DNA from: a bacterium
GTDB taxonomy: Bacteria; Chloroflexota; Dormibacteria; UBA8260; Bog-877
NCBI GenBank assembly: GCA_021791345.1
Contig: JAJYWT010000187.1
Location: forward strand, 1-18,672
DNA: 18,672 bases
Direction: 5' to 3'
The notes beneath the pieces are model-generated. The model had not been told where the DNA came from, searched no databases, and was given only the letters and a program-made list of their open reading frames with translations. A program made the position numbers and the translations under genes. Position 1 is the stretch's first letter, and each line of letters opens with the position of its first letter. Below are positions 7,564 to 14,638 of this stretch, in pieces.

Positions 7564-8145
7564 TTGCCGGTCTCCGTTCCAGGCGCTACTTCCCGGCGCC
7601 GCCAACGCATCTCCCGGGCCTTCTTCGGGCGACAGAGCCCGGAGGTGGCCCGCGATCTGCTCGGGTCCTGGCTGGTGCGTCGCCGCGAGCGCTTGGTCCA
7701 GGCGGTGCAGATCTGTGAGACCGAGGCCTACCTCGGTGAGGCCGACTCCGCTTCGCACGCCCGGATGGGACCGACCCCGCGCAACCAACCCATGTACGGC
7801 CCGCCAGGCTTCGCCTATGTCTACTTCATCTACGGGATGCACCACTGCCTCAACGTGGTCACCGGACCAGTCGGGCTGCCGCAGGCGGTGCTGATCCGGG
7901 GCGCCCGTCCCAGCGCGCAGCTGCTGGGGCGCCGGCTCGACGGTCCGGCGCGGATCTGCGCGGCCCTCGACATCGACCTGCGACACAACCGTCTGGACCT
8001 CTGTCGAGGTCGAGGTGGAGAGCTCTGGCTGGAGGTGGGAGAGAGGATCCCGGAGGTGGCGGTGCTGGTGGGGCCGAGGGTGGGGGTCAAGGACCAGTCA
8101 CCGCTGAGGTTCCGGATCGCCGACTCCGTGGGGCCGAAGCGCTAA
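7564..8145 (+). CDS. 3-methyladenine DNA glycosylase, AAG/MPG family
   Basis: Removes alkylated purines such as 3-methyladenine from DNA, starting base-excision repair. The family signature is complete: FFGRQSPEVARDLLGSWLVR, then CETEAYLGEADSASHARMGPTPRN containing the catalytic Glu of the AAG family, MYGPPGFAYVYFIYGMHHCLNVV, and VLIRGARP. The reading frame extends upstream to GTG 7510 inside pheT, with ATG at 7537 also possible. TTG 7564 is preferred because it follows the pheT TGA after one base, exactly as pheT follows pheS, giving 193 residues. No start has a strong ribosome binding site, so the first 10-20 residues are uncertain. It appears to be the last gene of the operon; a repair gene there is not an obvious functional partner. 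Confidence 0.93.
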   Translation: MPVSVPGATSRRRQRISRAFFGRQSPEVARDLLGSWLVRRRERLVQAVQICETEAYLGEADSASHARMGPTPRNQPMYGPPGFAYVYFIYGMHHCLNVVTGPVGLPQAVLIRGARPSAQLLGRRLDGPARICAALDIDLRHNRLDLCRGRGGELWLEVGERIPEVAVLVGPRVGVKDQSPLRFRIADSVGPKR

Positions 8146-8172
8146 AAAGAAGAGCGGGCCCATCGGGCCCGC
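8144..8172 (-). terminator. Intrinsic terminator read on the minus strand; may also serve the glycosylase mRNA
   Basis: Perfect 8-bp GC stem GCGGGCCC / GGGCCCGC with loop of 3 (8154-8172). On the minus strand it is followed by TCTTCTTTTT, the tract expected of an intrinsic terminator. On the plus strand it lies 8 nt after the glycosylase stop but lacks a T-run, so it would be weaker in that direction. Confidence 0.65.
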
Positions 8173-8184
8173 CCAATTGCTTGC

Positions 8185-8200
8185 CGGTGCTTAGGCACCG
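8185..8200. repeat. Short stem-loop between the glycosylase gene and the structured RNA core
   Basis: CGGTGC / GCACCG, 6 bp with a 4-nt loop. It lies just upstream (minus strand) of the terminator hairpin and forms part of the predicted structured RNA. Confidence 0.5.
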
Positions 8201-8311
8201 CGTCCAGCGGATAAGCCGGACTAGATTCGGATCGTCAGTCAGCCCTGCGCCGGGACCCGACAAACCTGGCGGTGGCGCGGCCACCGTCGAGAAACGGCCC
8301 CGGGGGGCTGA

Positions 8312-8356
8312 TCACTCCGCCCGAGTCTGCCTCAGAAACGTCCAGACGGTTCTCAT
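8312..8356 (-). CDS. Possible 14-residue small ORF inside the structured RNA
   Basis: Minus-strand ATG at 8356 with GGAGG (8365-8369) at an ideal 8-nt spacing encodes MRTVWTFLRQTRAE and ends in TGA. The ribosome binding site straddles the 5' arm and loop of hairpin P2 and the ATG is in its loop, so translation and folding would interfere. Three of 14 residues are Arg. No gene follows downstream on this strand, so a classical attenuator leader peptide is not supported. Confidence 0.3.
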   Translation of the reverse strand: MRTVWTFLRQTRAE

Positions 8357-8393
8357 GTCGGTAACCTCCGTCTGAGTCCGGTAACCTGCCCTC

Positions 8394-8424
8394 ACCATAA
8401 CACTGCCCCAGTTCGGCGTGTCAA
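8394..8424 (-). promoter_or_regulatory. Promoter of the structured RNA
   Basis: Minus-strand TTGACA (8419-8424) is followed after 19 nt by TATGGT (8394-8399), or after 18 nt by TTATGG (8395-8400). Predicted transcription start is near 8387. Nine-nt direct repeats CGGTAACCT (plus strand, 8359-8367 and 8379-8387) lie immediately downstream, spaced 20 bp. Confidence 0.5.
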
Positions 8425-8686
8425 GACCCAGTTTCATGGGCCGGGTCCAGCAGTGCGAGGCACGTTCGGGAACGTCGGGTGGTGGCCGGAGCAAGTTTCA
8501 TCGGCCCGGGTCTGGTACGTCAGCGGATGGCCAGGCGCATGGCGCCGGCAGAGCACGAGCGGGCCGTCTCCAAGCGTGACCGCAAGGCAATCGAACCCGC
8601 CCAGGACCGGGTTGCGCCTCCCGATCACAGGCGGATTTAATCATGGCGGTGCCGCACCACCTCGCGCCGTGCGGGTCAGCCGGCGG
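8425..8686. other. Gene-free stretch between the RNA promoter and padR
   Basis: No credible coding sequence on either strand. It contains two related short motifs (8428-8450 and 8486-8515, both reading AGTTTCATSGGCC-type sequence) and nothing else that I can assign. It may include the padR 3' untranslated region, but no clear terminator is visible. Confidence 0.4.
8486..8506 (-). repeat. 21-bp imperfect direct repeat, copy on the 3' side of padR
   Basis: Matches 9569-9589 at 18 of 21 positions, in the same orientation; the shared core is GCAAGTT-CATCGGCC with one variable base. A looser relative is at 8428-8450. The two best copies bracket the padR gene. Confidence 0.4.
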
Positions 8687-9325
8687 CTAGGCACCGTGGC
8701 CGCCCCCGGTCTCTTCCTCCTCGGCCAGGATCCGATACAGGGAGCGGCGCGTCTCCTTCATCAGCTGGGCCGCCTTGGCCACCTGGGCTGAGTCTCCCGC
8801 CCGGACGACCTGGAAGAGTGCGGCCGCCGACTGCCGCATCAACGACATCAGTTCGTGCACGTCGTTGCCGACGGCCCGCGAAGCCTCGTCCCACGGCAAG
8901 CCGAACTCGGAGCGGTGAGCCTGTAGGTACGCCTCGCCAGCATCGGTCAAGGTGTAGGTCCGCTGGCCGTCCACCTCCTGGACTCTGACCAAGCCCTCAT
9001 CGTCCAACTGCTGAAGGGCGGGGTACACGGACCCGGGGCTAGGGTGCCAGACGCCGTTGCTGCGTTCCCCGATCTCCTGCATGATCTGGTACCCATTGCG
9101 GGGCTGTTCGCTGAGCAGCAGCAGGATGGCGGCGCGCACATTGCCGCGGGGAGCGCGCCCCATCCCCATGGGACCCCTCATGCCTCCGCCTCTTCCGCCC
9201 ATGAAGCCTCGGTTGAACCCCTCGCCATCAAGCCGGCCACAGCGGCCCCGGTGCCGGCCGCCCGGCTCCCCGGCGCAGCGTCCCCGCATCTGGTGCTCTC
9301 GCTCCATCCATCCTTCCTCGATCAT
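8687..9325 (-). CDS. PadR-family transcriptional regulator with a Gly/Arg/Met-rich N-terminal extension
   Basis: DNA-binding repressor of the PadR family, 212 residues. Residues about 1-58 are low in complexity and rich in Gly, Arg and Met (MGGRGGGMRGPMGMGRAPRG). The winged helix follows at about 59-137 (RGNVRAAILLLLSEQPRNGYQIMQEIGERSNGVWHPSPGSVYPALQQLDDEGLV, then TYTLTDAGEAYL). The C-terminal part, about 138-205, is predicted helical and is the likely dimerisation region. The start has GGAGGA 7 nt upstream. The promoter contains a palindrome (9376-9385), suggesting autorepression. It has no adjacent effector gene such as a transporter, so its target is unknown. Confidence 0.93.
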   Translation of the reverse strand: MIEEGWMEREHQMRGRCAGEPGGRHRGRCGRLDGEGFNRGFMGGRGGGMRGPMGMGRAPRGNVRAAILLLLSEQPRNGYQIMQEIGERSNGVWHPSPGSVYPALQQLDDEGLVRVQEVDGQRTYTLTDAGEAYLQAHRSEFGLPWDEASRAVGNDVHELMSLMRQSAAALFQVVRAGDSAQVAKAAQLMKETRRSLYRILAEEEETGGGHGA

Positions 9326-9363
9326 GTCGCTTCCTCCAACCGTGAACCGTATCCGACATGTCG

Positions 9364-9392
9364 ATAATAGCTCAACGATATATCGGTGTCAA
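9364..9392 (-). promoter_or_regulatory. padR promoter with a palindromic operator in its spacer
   Basis: Minus-strand TTGACA (9387-9392) and TATTAT (9364-9369) are exactly 17 nt apart. The spacer holds the perfect 10-bp palindrome CGATATATCG (9376-9385), with a further CGATAAT half (9362-9368) overlapping the -10 box. AT-rich dyads of this kind are typical PadR targets, so this is probably the self-operator. Confidence 0.65.
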
Positions 9393-10449
9393 CCACCGAC
9401 CGGCCCGGAGCCCGGTCGGGCTCGGCGCCCTGTCCCCGGCCACCCACTGGGCGAACTACCACTGCGCAGCCAACCCAGGCGTCCAGGACCGTTGCCGGGG
9501 CTGCGGCCCGGGTGCTGGCGGCGTTGAGGCAGGGCGCCCCCCTCACCACAGCGACGCTTCTCCTCAAGTCGGGGCAAGTTCCATCGGCCGAAGGCCCCGG
9601 CCGATGGCTGGGCTGCCGACCTCCCTCCCTGGGGCAAGGTGGCGGGTCGGCCTGCGCCGCTGGAATCGGCCGCACCCTCGAGTCGCCACGCTCCTCGCGC
9701 GCGCTGGAAGCGGTGGGCGGGCGGCCACCAAGGGCGGCGTGGCGTGGCGAGCCCCAGCTGGTTGAGTGCGGGCTGCAGCGCATGGCCCTCTCGATGCCTC
9801 CTACTCGTCGCGGGTCCGAAGCGTTGCCGATCGGAGGGGTGACCCGGTCTCAACAGACGCCGCAGGACCCCCGGGACCTCACCCTTCGTACCTCGGGAGC
9901 TCAATGGTGGCTCCGGCTCGCGGTCGCGCCACCCCGGCTACGAGCTCCCACACCGGAGGGCCCGAGGCCCACCTTCCACAGCGCGTGGCCATGCTCATGC
10001 CACGAACGCGATCAAGGGCATCAGGATCCGCGGCCGCCACCCAACCCGGCGGGCCGTGTCGATTGTCTGGGCCTGACTCTCAAGAGCTGCGGGCATCCGG
10101 GACCCGGCGGGGCCGGCCGGACCGGACGACGCGGCCAGCGCTCAGGGCGGTCCCCGTTGGTTTGCTCGCACAGGTGCTCAATCAAGCGGGGCAACCGAAC
10201 AAGCCTGTGGACGAACCCGGCACCACCACCGTGCAGTCGAGAGAGCCCCTTGGGCACCTGGACCGCTGGCCGGCGCGTCCAGCATTGCCGGTCAGCGATC
10301 TCCGGGGCGGTCGAACGCCTCGCCTGGGGCCCGAACGACGGTCCGCCGGATAGGCTGTGGGGCAAGCATCGGGCCCCCGGGGGTTGGCGGTGCACCGCGC
10401 GGTCGCCCAAGCTGACGGTCGGATCGCTGTGGCATGCTGGGCTGCTGTG
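9393..10449. other. About 1 kb without a supportable gene
   Basis: Open frames exist on both strands, including a long plus-strand one from 9386 to 10450. Their translations are Arg-, Pro-, Gly- and Ser-rich with no recognisable domain, as expected from high-GC non-coding DNA. One copy of the 21-bp repeat and an 8-bp inverted repeat lie at 9569-9606. It may be decayed coding sequence, but no fragment could be matched to a family. Confidence 0.5.
9569..9589 (-). repeat. 21-bp imperfect direct repeat, copy on the 5' side of padR
   Basis: Same motif as 8486-8506 (18 of 21 identical). Here part of it also forms an 8-bp inverted repeat, CATCGGCC (9582-9589) with GGCCGATG (9599-9606). Confidence 0.4.
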
Positions 10450-11172
10450 ATGCTGCAGGCCTGCCTGAACGGAGCCCGCGTGCCGGATGGACGTGCCCCG
10501 ATCCCCGTGACACCGGCGGAGATCGCCGATGACGCCGAGGCCTGCGTCCGCGCCGGCGCCACCGATCTACACCTTCATCCCAAGGACCCCGCGGGAGCCG
10601 ACAGTATCGAATCCGGGCTGGTCGCCGCCGCGCTCGTCGCGGTACGCGCCCGGTGTTGCCGCGTGCCCGTCGGCGTCACGACCGGCGCCTGGACCGCATC
10701 GGTCTCCGAGCGGCTGCAGCAGATCTCCTCCTGGACTGTGCTTCCCGACCACGTCTCGGTCAACTTCCATGAAGAGGGCGGGGAGCAGATCGCCAGGCGC
10801 TGTCTCGACCGGGGCATTGCCGTCGATGCCGGCATTTGGAGCGGTACTGACGGTTTCGGGCGCCTCCTGGCCAGCGGCCTCGCCGGGTCCTGCAGATACC
10901 TTCTCCTGGAGATCACCGACGCCGACGTCGATGATGCAGTGGTGTCGGCGGAGCGCCTGATCGGCCTGGCGGCGCCACTCGATCGTCCGTTGCTGCTGCA
11001 CGGAGAGGAGAGATCCGCCTGGCCGTTGCTCCGCCTCGCCGCCAACCGAGGTTTGGCTGTGAGAATCGGCTTCGAGGACAGCCTGCTGCTCGCCGATGGC
11101 AGCGCCGCCAGTGGCAATGCCGAGCTGGTGACGGCTGCGTACCGCGAATGGCGGGCATCGCGATGTCGATGA
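10450..11172 (+). CDS. BKACE-family enzyme (DUF849; 3-keto-5-aminohexanoate cleavage protein-like)
   Basis: Beta-keto acid cleavage enzymes condense a beta-keto acid with acetyl-CoA and split it into acetoacetate and a new CoA ester. This 240-residue protein shows the TIM-barrel pattern: MLQACLNGARVPDG, VTPAEIADDAEACVRAGATDLHLHPKD with the metal ligands H41 and H43, VNFHEEGGEQIARRCLDRGIAVDAGIWS, and VRIGFEDS with the conserved Glu near 209. It is shorter than the 270-310 residues usual for the family. The usual Arg after the HxH motif appears to be Lys (HLHPKD). ATG 10450 (GTG 10447 just before it) is chosen since upstream sequence is not conserved-looking. No pathway genes flank it, so the substrate cannot be named. 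Confidence 0.85.
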   Translation: MLQACLNGARVPDGRAPIPVTPAEIADDAEACVRAGATDLHLHPKDPAGADSIESGLVAAALVAVRARCCRVPVGVTTGAWTASVSERLQQISSWTVLPDHVSVNFHEEGGEQIARRCLDRGIAVDAGIWSGTDGFGRLLASGLAGSCRYLLLEITDADVDDAVVSAERLIGLAAPLDRPLLLHGEERSAWPLLRLAANRGLAVRIGFEDSLLLADGSAASGNAELVTAAYREWRASRCR

Positions 11173-11363
11173 CCAGGGGGGGTGGGACCGGTTTTTCCGT
11201 GAGGGGCTGCCCGGCTCGGCGGAAATTGGAGGGGGCTCGATCCGTTGTGGTGTGGGAGATCGTGACCAACCGTCACGCGGCGCCGCCGACGTCGGTCCGC
11301 TGCTCGGGACCCACCCGCCGACTGTGACTCCTTGGGCAGGACTGCGGACTGACCGCAGGCGTC

Positions 11364-11380
11364 ATCGGCCGTTGGCCGAT
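11364..11380. repeat. Stem-loop at the 3' end of the DUF47 gene
   Basis: ATCGGCC / GGCCGAT, 7 bp with loop GTT, overlapping the first base of the DUF47 stop codon. It could act in mRNA 3' end formation, but no U-tract follows on either strand. Confidence 0.4.
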
Positions 11381-12012
11381 CATGCTCCGCGCAGCACTGC
11401 GTACCAGAGGCGGTCAGCCACCGCGACCACGTGATCCGCCACTCTGGCATAGCGTCGGTAGAGGTCCTGGGCGGCGATGACCGAGCGGACGTCGTCGCTG
11501 CCCAGCAGGCTGGTCATAGCCTCCCGGTACCTGTGTTCGACATGACGGACGGTGCCGGTGGAGGCATCCGCCTGGCGGCCGGCCCCGTTGAGATCACGCG
11601 GCAACATGGCGAACGCTGCTGCCAGGGACGATGTGGCGTCGCTTAGACAGCTTCCCATCGCCTTCGCGTGGGCGTCCGGCGCCCAGCCCAAAACCTCTGC
11701 CTCGCGGACGGTGTCCTTGGCCTCGTTGATGACCCGATCCAGGCGCTCCGACAGGATGTACAGATCCTCCTGGTCCAGAGGGGTGGAGAGCGCGGCCTGC
11801 AGGGCAGCAAGGAGGGTGCGACGGGCCTGGTAGGCCTCGGTCCGGCAGCGGTGGACCTCATCGGCCTCTGACTGAGACCCGGAGCCGGACCAGATGGCGA
11901 AGTGCGAAAGCCCCTCCTGGGTCAATTTGCCCTGCGCAACCAGCAGGGACATCACATTGGGTCCCGAGCCGGGAAGCAGTGTTCTCCACCAGCTGGCTTT
12001 CGAGCGATTCAT
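11380..12012 (-). CDS. DUF47 / PhoU-like phosphate transport accessory protein
   Basis: Cytoplasmic helical protein of the PhoU-related DUF47 family, commonly paired with Pit phosphate permeases and thought to regulate them. It has 210 residues from ATG 12012 (MNRSKASWWRTLLPG). The content is mainly helical, for example ALQAALSTPLDQEDLYILSERLDRVINEAKDT, which carries the family's typical D-x-x-x-L-x-x-x-L-D-x-V-I-x-E pattern, and RHVEHRYREAMTSLLGS near the C-terminus. It lies 13 nt after the pit stop codon on the same strand. A GTG at 12042 is an alternative start that would overlap pit by 17 nt. The gene order pit then DUF47 supports the assignment. Confidence 0.82.
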   Translation of the reverse strand: MNRSKASWWRTLLPGSGPNVMSLLVAQGKLTQEGLSHFAIWSGSGSQSEADEVHRCRTEAYQARRTLLAALQAALSTPLDQEDLYILSERLDRVINEAKDTVREAEVLGWAPDAHAKAMGSCLSDATSSLAAAFAMLPRDLNGAGRQADASTGTVRHVEHRYREAMTSLLGSDDVRSVIAAQDLYRRYARVADHVVAVADRLWYAVLRGA

Positions 12013-12025
12013 GTTGGGCCCCGGC

Positions 12026-13045
12026 TCACAGGTGGATGACACCGGCCAGACGGGCGAGCGCCACCAGGGAAGCGCCGATCAGGGCGCAGGCGGGCACCGT
12101 CACCAGCCACGCAGCCACCACCCTGGACACTGTAGGCCAGCGCACATGACGGCGGCGGCGGACGGCGCCGACCCCGACCATTCCGGAGGCGACTATGGTC
12201 GAGGTGCTGACCGGGGCCCCCGCATAGCTGGCCCCCAGGATCACGAGCGCGGAGCCGGCCTGGGCCGCCAGACCGTCGAGGGGGCCACCACCGTAGAAGC
12301 GTGAGGACACGGTCCGGATGATCTGCCGCCCCCCCAGGGCGGTGCCGGTGGCAAGCACCACGGCCACCACCGCCGTAACCCAAGGAGGGACGGAGAAGCG
12401 GCTGAGGGCGCCGCTGGCAACCAGCAGGCCGGTCACCAGTCCCATCGCCTTCTGGCCGTCGTTGGACCCGTCCGCGACCGCCACCAGGCCGGCGGTGAGC
12501 CAGATCAAGCCGCGCATCGGCCGCAGGGAGCTCCGGGTACCCCGCTGGGCGACCGGCTCCAACGCCCTCCGGAGCGCCCCTGCGACCACGACCCCCAGTA
12601 GGGGTGAGACCAGAACCGCGGCCAGGGTGCCGATCACCCCGTATGGCCGCCAACCATGCAGCCCGCCCCAGCCGACCGCGGTCCAGCCCCCCACGACGGC
12701 CGCAGCCCCCGCCAGGCCGCCCACCAGTCCGATGCTGGCGCTGACTGGGATCCCGCGCCGGGTGGCGAGCCAGGTAAAGCCGATGGTGGCAATGCCGCCG
12801 GCCAGATAGGTCCCGGGAACAGCCGAGGGGGGAACCCGCACCAGCGTCACCATGGTCGCCGCGACCGCTTGGCCGGCGAGTATCCCCCCCAGGACGTGGA
12901 AGATGAACGCGAAGCTGATGGCCCCACGGTAGGACGTGGCTCGCGCGGCGAGCAGGGCGGCGCTGGCGTTGGGGGCGTCGGAGACCCCGAGCATGAACGC
13001 GAAGCCGAGTACCACCAGGACGGCCAAGATCGCGAGCGGGCTCAT
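12026..13045 (-). CDS. Pit-family low-affinity inorganic phosphate transporter
   Basis: Inner-membrane phosphate permease of the PiT/Pho-4 family, 339 residues from ATG 13045. Both family signatures are present: GVSDAPNASAALLAARATSYRGA near the N-terminus and VADGSNDGQKAMG in the second half. About nine to ten hydrophobic segments can be followed, from PLAILAVLVVLGFAFML to the C-terminal VVAAWLVTVPACALIGASLVALA. The frame is open upstream to GTG 13102, which would add a poorly hydrophobic stretch; ATG 13045 is preferred because it starts directly before the first membrane segment. It forms an operon with the downstream DUF47 gene. Pit systems also carry arsenate, which may explain the nearby ars genes. 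Confidence 0.92.
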   Translation of the reverse strand: MSPLAILAVLVVLGFAFMLGVSDAPNASAALLAARATSYRGAISFAFIFHVLGGILAGQAVAATMVTLVRVPPSAVPGTYLAGGIATIGFTWLATRRGIPVSASIGLVGGLAGAAAVVGGWTAVGWGGLHGWRPYGVIGTLAAVLVSPLLGVVVAGALRRALEPVAQRGTRSSLRPMRGLIWLTAGLVAVADGSNDGQKAMGLVTGLLVASGALSRFSVPPWVTAVVAVVLATGTALGGRQIIRTVSSRFYGGGPLDGLAAQAGSALVILGASYAGAPVSTSTIVASGMVGVGAVRRRRHVRWPTVSRVVAAWLVTVPACALIGASLVALARLAGVIHL

Positions 13046-14231
13046 CGACGCGCCTGTGCGAGAAGCGGGGAGCCGGCCAAGTTGCTGGAAGTCTAGCGGC
13101 ACGCGAATGGGCTGCCCCGGGAGCGTGGACTGCTTCGAACCTCAAGCCGCAGCCGGCGAGCTCTCTCGGGACGATCGTCGCCCTCATGAGCGGTGGCCAC
13201 GTCCACCCTGGTGGGGCGGTGGATGTCGGGTCAGCGGGCGCGGGACTACAGGATCCCACCAGCCGCTTGGGCCGACTGCCCCGCGGCGGCCCGGGCCGGG
13301 TGCCCCATGACCTCAGGGAACGACCAAGATCGAGGGGAACGCGGCTCGGCTCCGGTTCCCAGACCTTGCCGAGGCCGGGCGGGCCACCCCGGCAACACCG
13401 GCGCTGTTCGGCAGAAGCTTGGTCGCAAGGGCTTGAGGGCGTCGGCGCGACCAGCAGGCCTGTCGCTGGCTTCAGGCGAGGGGACCATAGACCAGCTGCC
13501 GCGTGCCCGTCACCTCGGTGGTCCGTACGGGGCCCCTCCGGCGCACGCCTCATTGACCGTCGGAGTCGGCTCCGGCGCGCACGCGGGTGGCACCACGGTC
13601 GCGAACCAACGCCGAGCGACGCCAGGCTTGGGCCGATGACAATTCGCGGAGGAGGCTAGAGCCGTTGGCGAAGGGGGCTTTCAGCCGCGCGTCGGCCCGG
13701 CCTGTGGTTGGCGCTGGGACTCCTGCGGCGGCGGTTGTCATCGGTCTCATGGCGCCGGTCGCGTCGGCCCGCGACCGGCGCATCCCCGGTCCCTTGCCAA
13801 TGCACTCCGACGGCAGGGAAATTCGCCAACCCGGCTGAATCCCCAGCACTCCGACGTGTCCTGTCCTTGGGCTCATGGCCCTGCGACCTGAGGGCTGCGG
13901 TCGAGATCGTCCGGCCACCGTTCGGCATCGCGCCCAGGTGGCCGATGAGAGTGCCGCCGACGCCGCCATGGCCAGGCCGCAGGGCTTGAAGCACGGCAGC
14001 CGCGGGCGCCTGGGCCGATCTCACCTCCTTTTGGCTTCGGTGCTGGTCTGGGGGGAGCGCCAGCTGGGGCCCGATCTCTGATGTGGCCCTACTGCAGTGG
14101 ACAGATGGGGGGCTGGGGAGGTTACGGCGTCCGTCGGGAGAAGGGCCACGAGCTAAGATCGGAAATCGTCGATGTGCGATATACTCCGGGGCGGGCCATC
14201 TACGGCCAAGGTGCGATTTCAGGAGTTGGCT
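13046..14231. other. About 1.2 kb without a supportable gene, between divergent pit and arsD
   Basis: Several open frames occur but none resembles a known family, and those on opposite strands overlap. The region must hold the pit and arsD promoters. A TATACT box (14180-14185) is a possible arsD -10, without a clear -35. A 12-bp perfect inverted repeat is listed separately. Confidence 0.45.
13752..13781. repeat. 12-bp perfect inverted repeat in the pit-arsD gap
   Basis: GCGCCGGTCGCG and its exact complement are separated by a 6-nt loop (13764-13769), forming a very stable hairpin. It has no T-run on either strand and is not next to the end of any gene. It could be a protein-binding site, part of an element or a random GC-rich dyad. 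Confidence 0.55.
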
Positions 14232-14627
14232 ATGGAAGTTCAGGTTTTCGATCCCGCCATGTGCTGTTCGACCGGCGTTTGCGGACCCCAGGTCGATCCG
14301 GCGCTGGCACGGTTTGCCAGCGATCTGGACTGGCTGGGGAGCCAGGGGGTCAGGGTGAGCCGCTTCAACCTGAGTCAGGAGCCGGGCGCCTTCGTGTCGA
14401 CGGCCGCGGTCGGAGAGCTGCTCAAGGCGTCCGGCGAAGCGGCGCTGCCGGTGGTCATGGTCGGTGGCGAGGTCAGGTCGTCTGGGCGCTACCCCTCTCG
14501 CAGCGAGATGGCCGAGTGGGCAAATGTTCCCGCCACCGCCGACGAAGTCCGGGTGCCGGTGGCACATGCAGAGTCGGCGCAGGGGTGCTGTGGGGGAGAG
14601 TCGGCGGCCCGATCGGGCTGCTGCTGA
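14232..14627 (+). CDS. arsD: Arsenite metallochaperone ArsD
   Basis: ArsD binds As(III) or Sb(III) and hands it to the ArsA ATPase; it was first described as a weak repressor of ars operons. It has 131 residues. The thioredoxin-like N-terminus MEVQVFDPAMCCSTGVCG gives the cysteines C11, C12 and C17 (C12, C13, C18 of the E. coli plasmid protein). Two C-terminal vicinal pairs are also kept, C119-C120 and C130-C131. The start is set by AGGAG 6 nt upstream. arsA follows after 11 nt, as expected. No arsR, arsB or acr3 is visible in the window. Confidence 0.95.
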   Translation: MEVQVFDPAMCCSTGVCGPQVDPALARFASDLDWLGSQGVRVSRFNLSQEPGAFVSTAAVGELLKASGEAALPVVMVGGEVRSSGRYPSRSEMAEWANVPATADEVRVPVAHAESAQGCCGGESAARSGCC

Positions 14628-14638
14628 GGGTGGCAGCG

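Larger units (their letters stand above)
8144..8388 (-). ncRNA. Putative structured non-coding RNA of about 240 nt, family unknown
   Basis: A minus-strand promoter (8394-8424) and a terminator with a U-rich tract (8172-8144) delimit a transcript of about 240 nt. Exact pairings, in window coordinates, are: P1 8375-8381 with 8216-8222 (7 bp, closes the 5' and 3' parts); P2 8368-8374 with 8343-8349 (7 bp, directly stacked on P1); P3 8305-8311 with 8239-8245 (7 bp); P4 8280-8286 with 8270-8276 (7 bp, loop of 3, inside P3); a hairpin 8195-8200 with 8185-8190; and the terminator stem 8165-8172 with 8154-8161. Nothing matches the RNase P P4 motifs, tmRNA ends or the SRP tetraloop region. A 14-codon ORF lies inside P2, so a small mRNA or dual-function RNA is possible. 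Confidence 0.5.

Noticed and set aside
8150..8260. 3' end of RNase P RNA on the minus strand, because of a GGCTTATCC-like stretch and terminator
   Set aside because: The conserved GAGGAAAGTCC and ACAGAA parts of the P4 helix are missing and the transcript would be too short.
9386..10450. 354-codon plus-strand open frame
   Set aside because: Composition is Arg/Pro/Gly/Ser-rich with no domain pattern, no ribosome binding site, and it starts inside the padR promoter.
13656..14567. 303-codon minus-strand open frame opposite arsD
   Set aside because: It runs antisense through the clearly real arsD gene and contains no recognisable motif.
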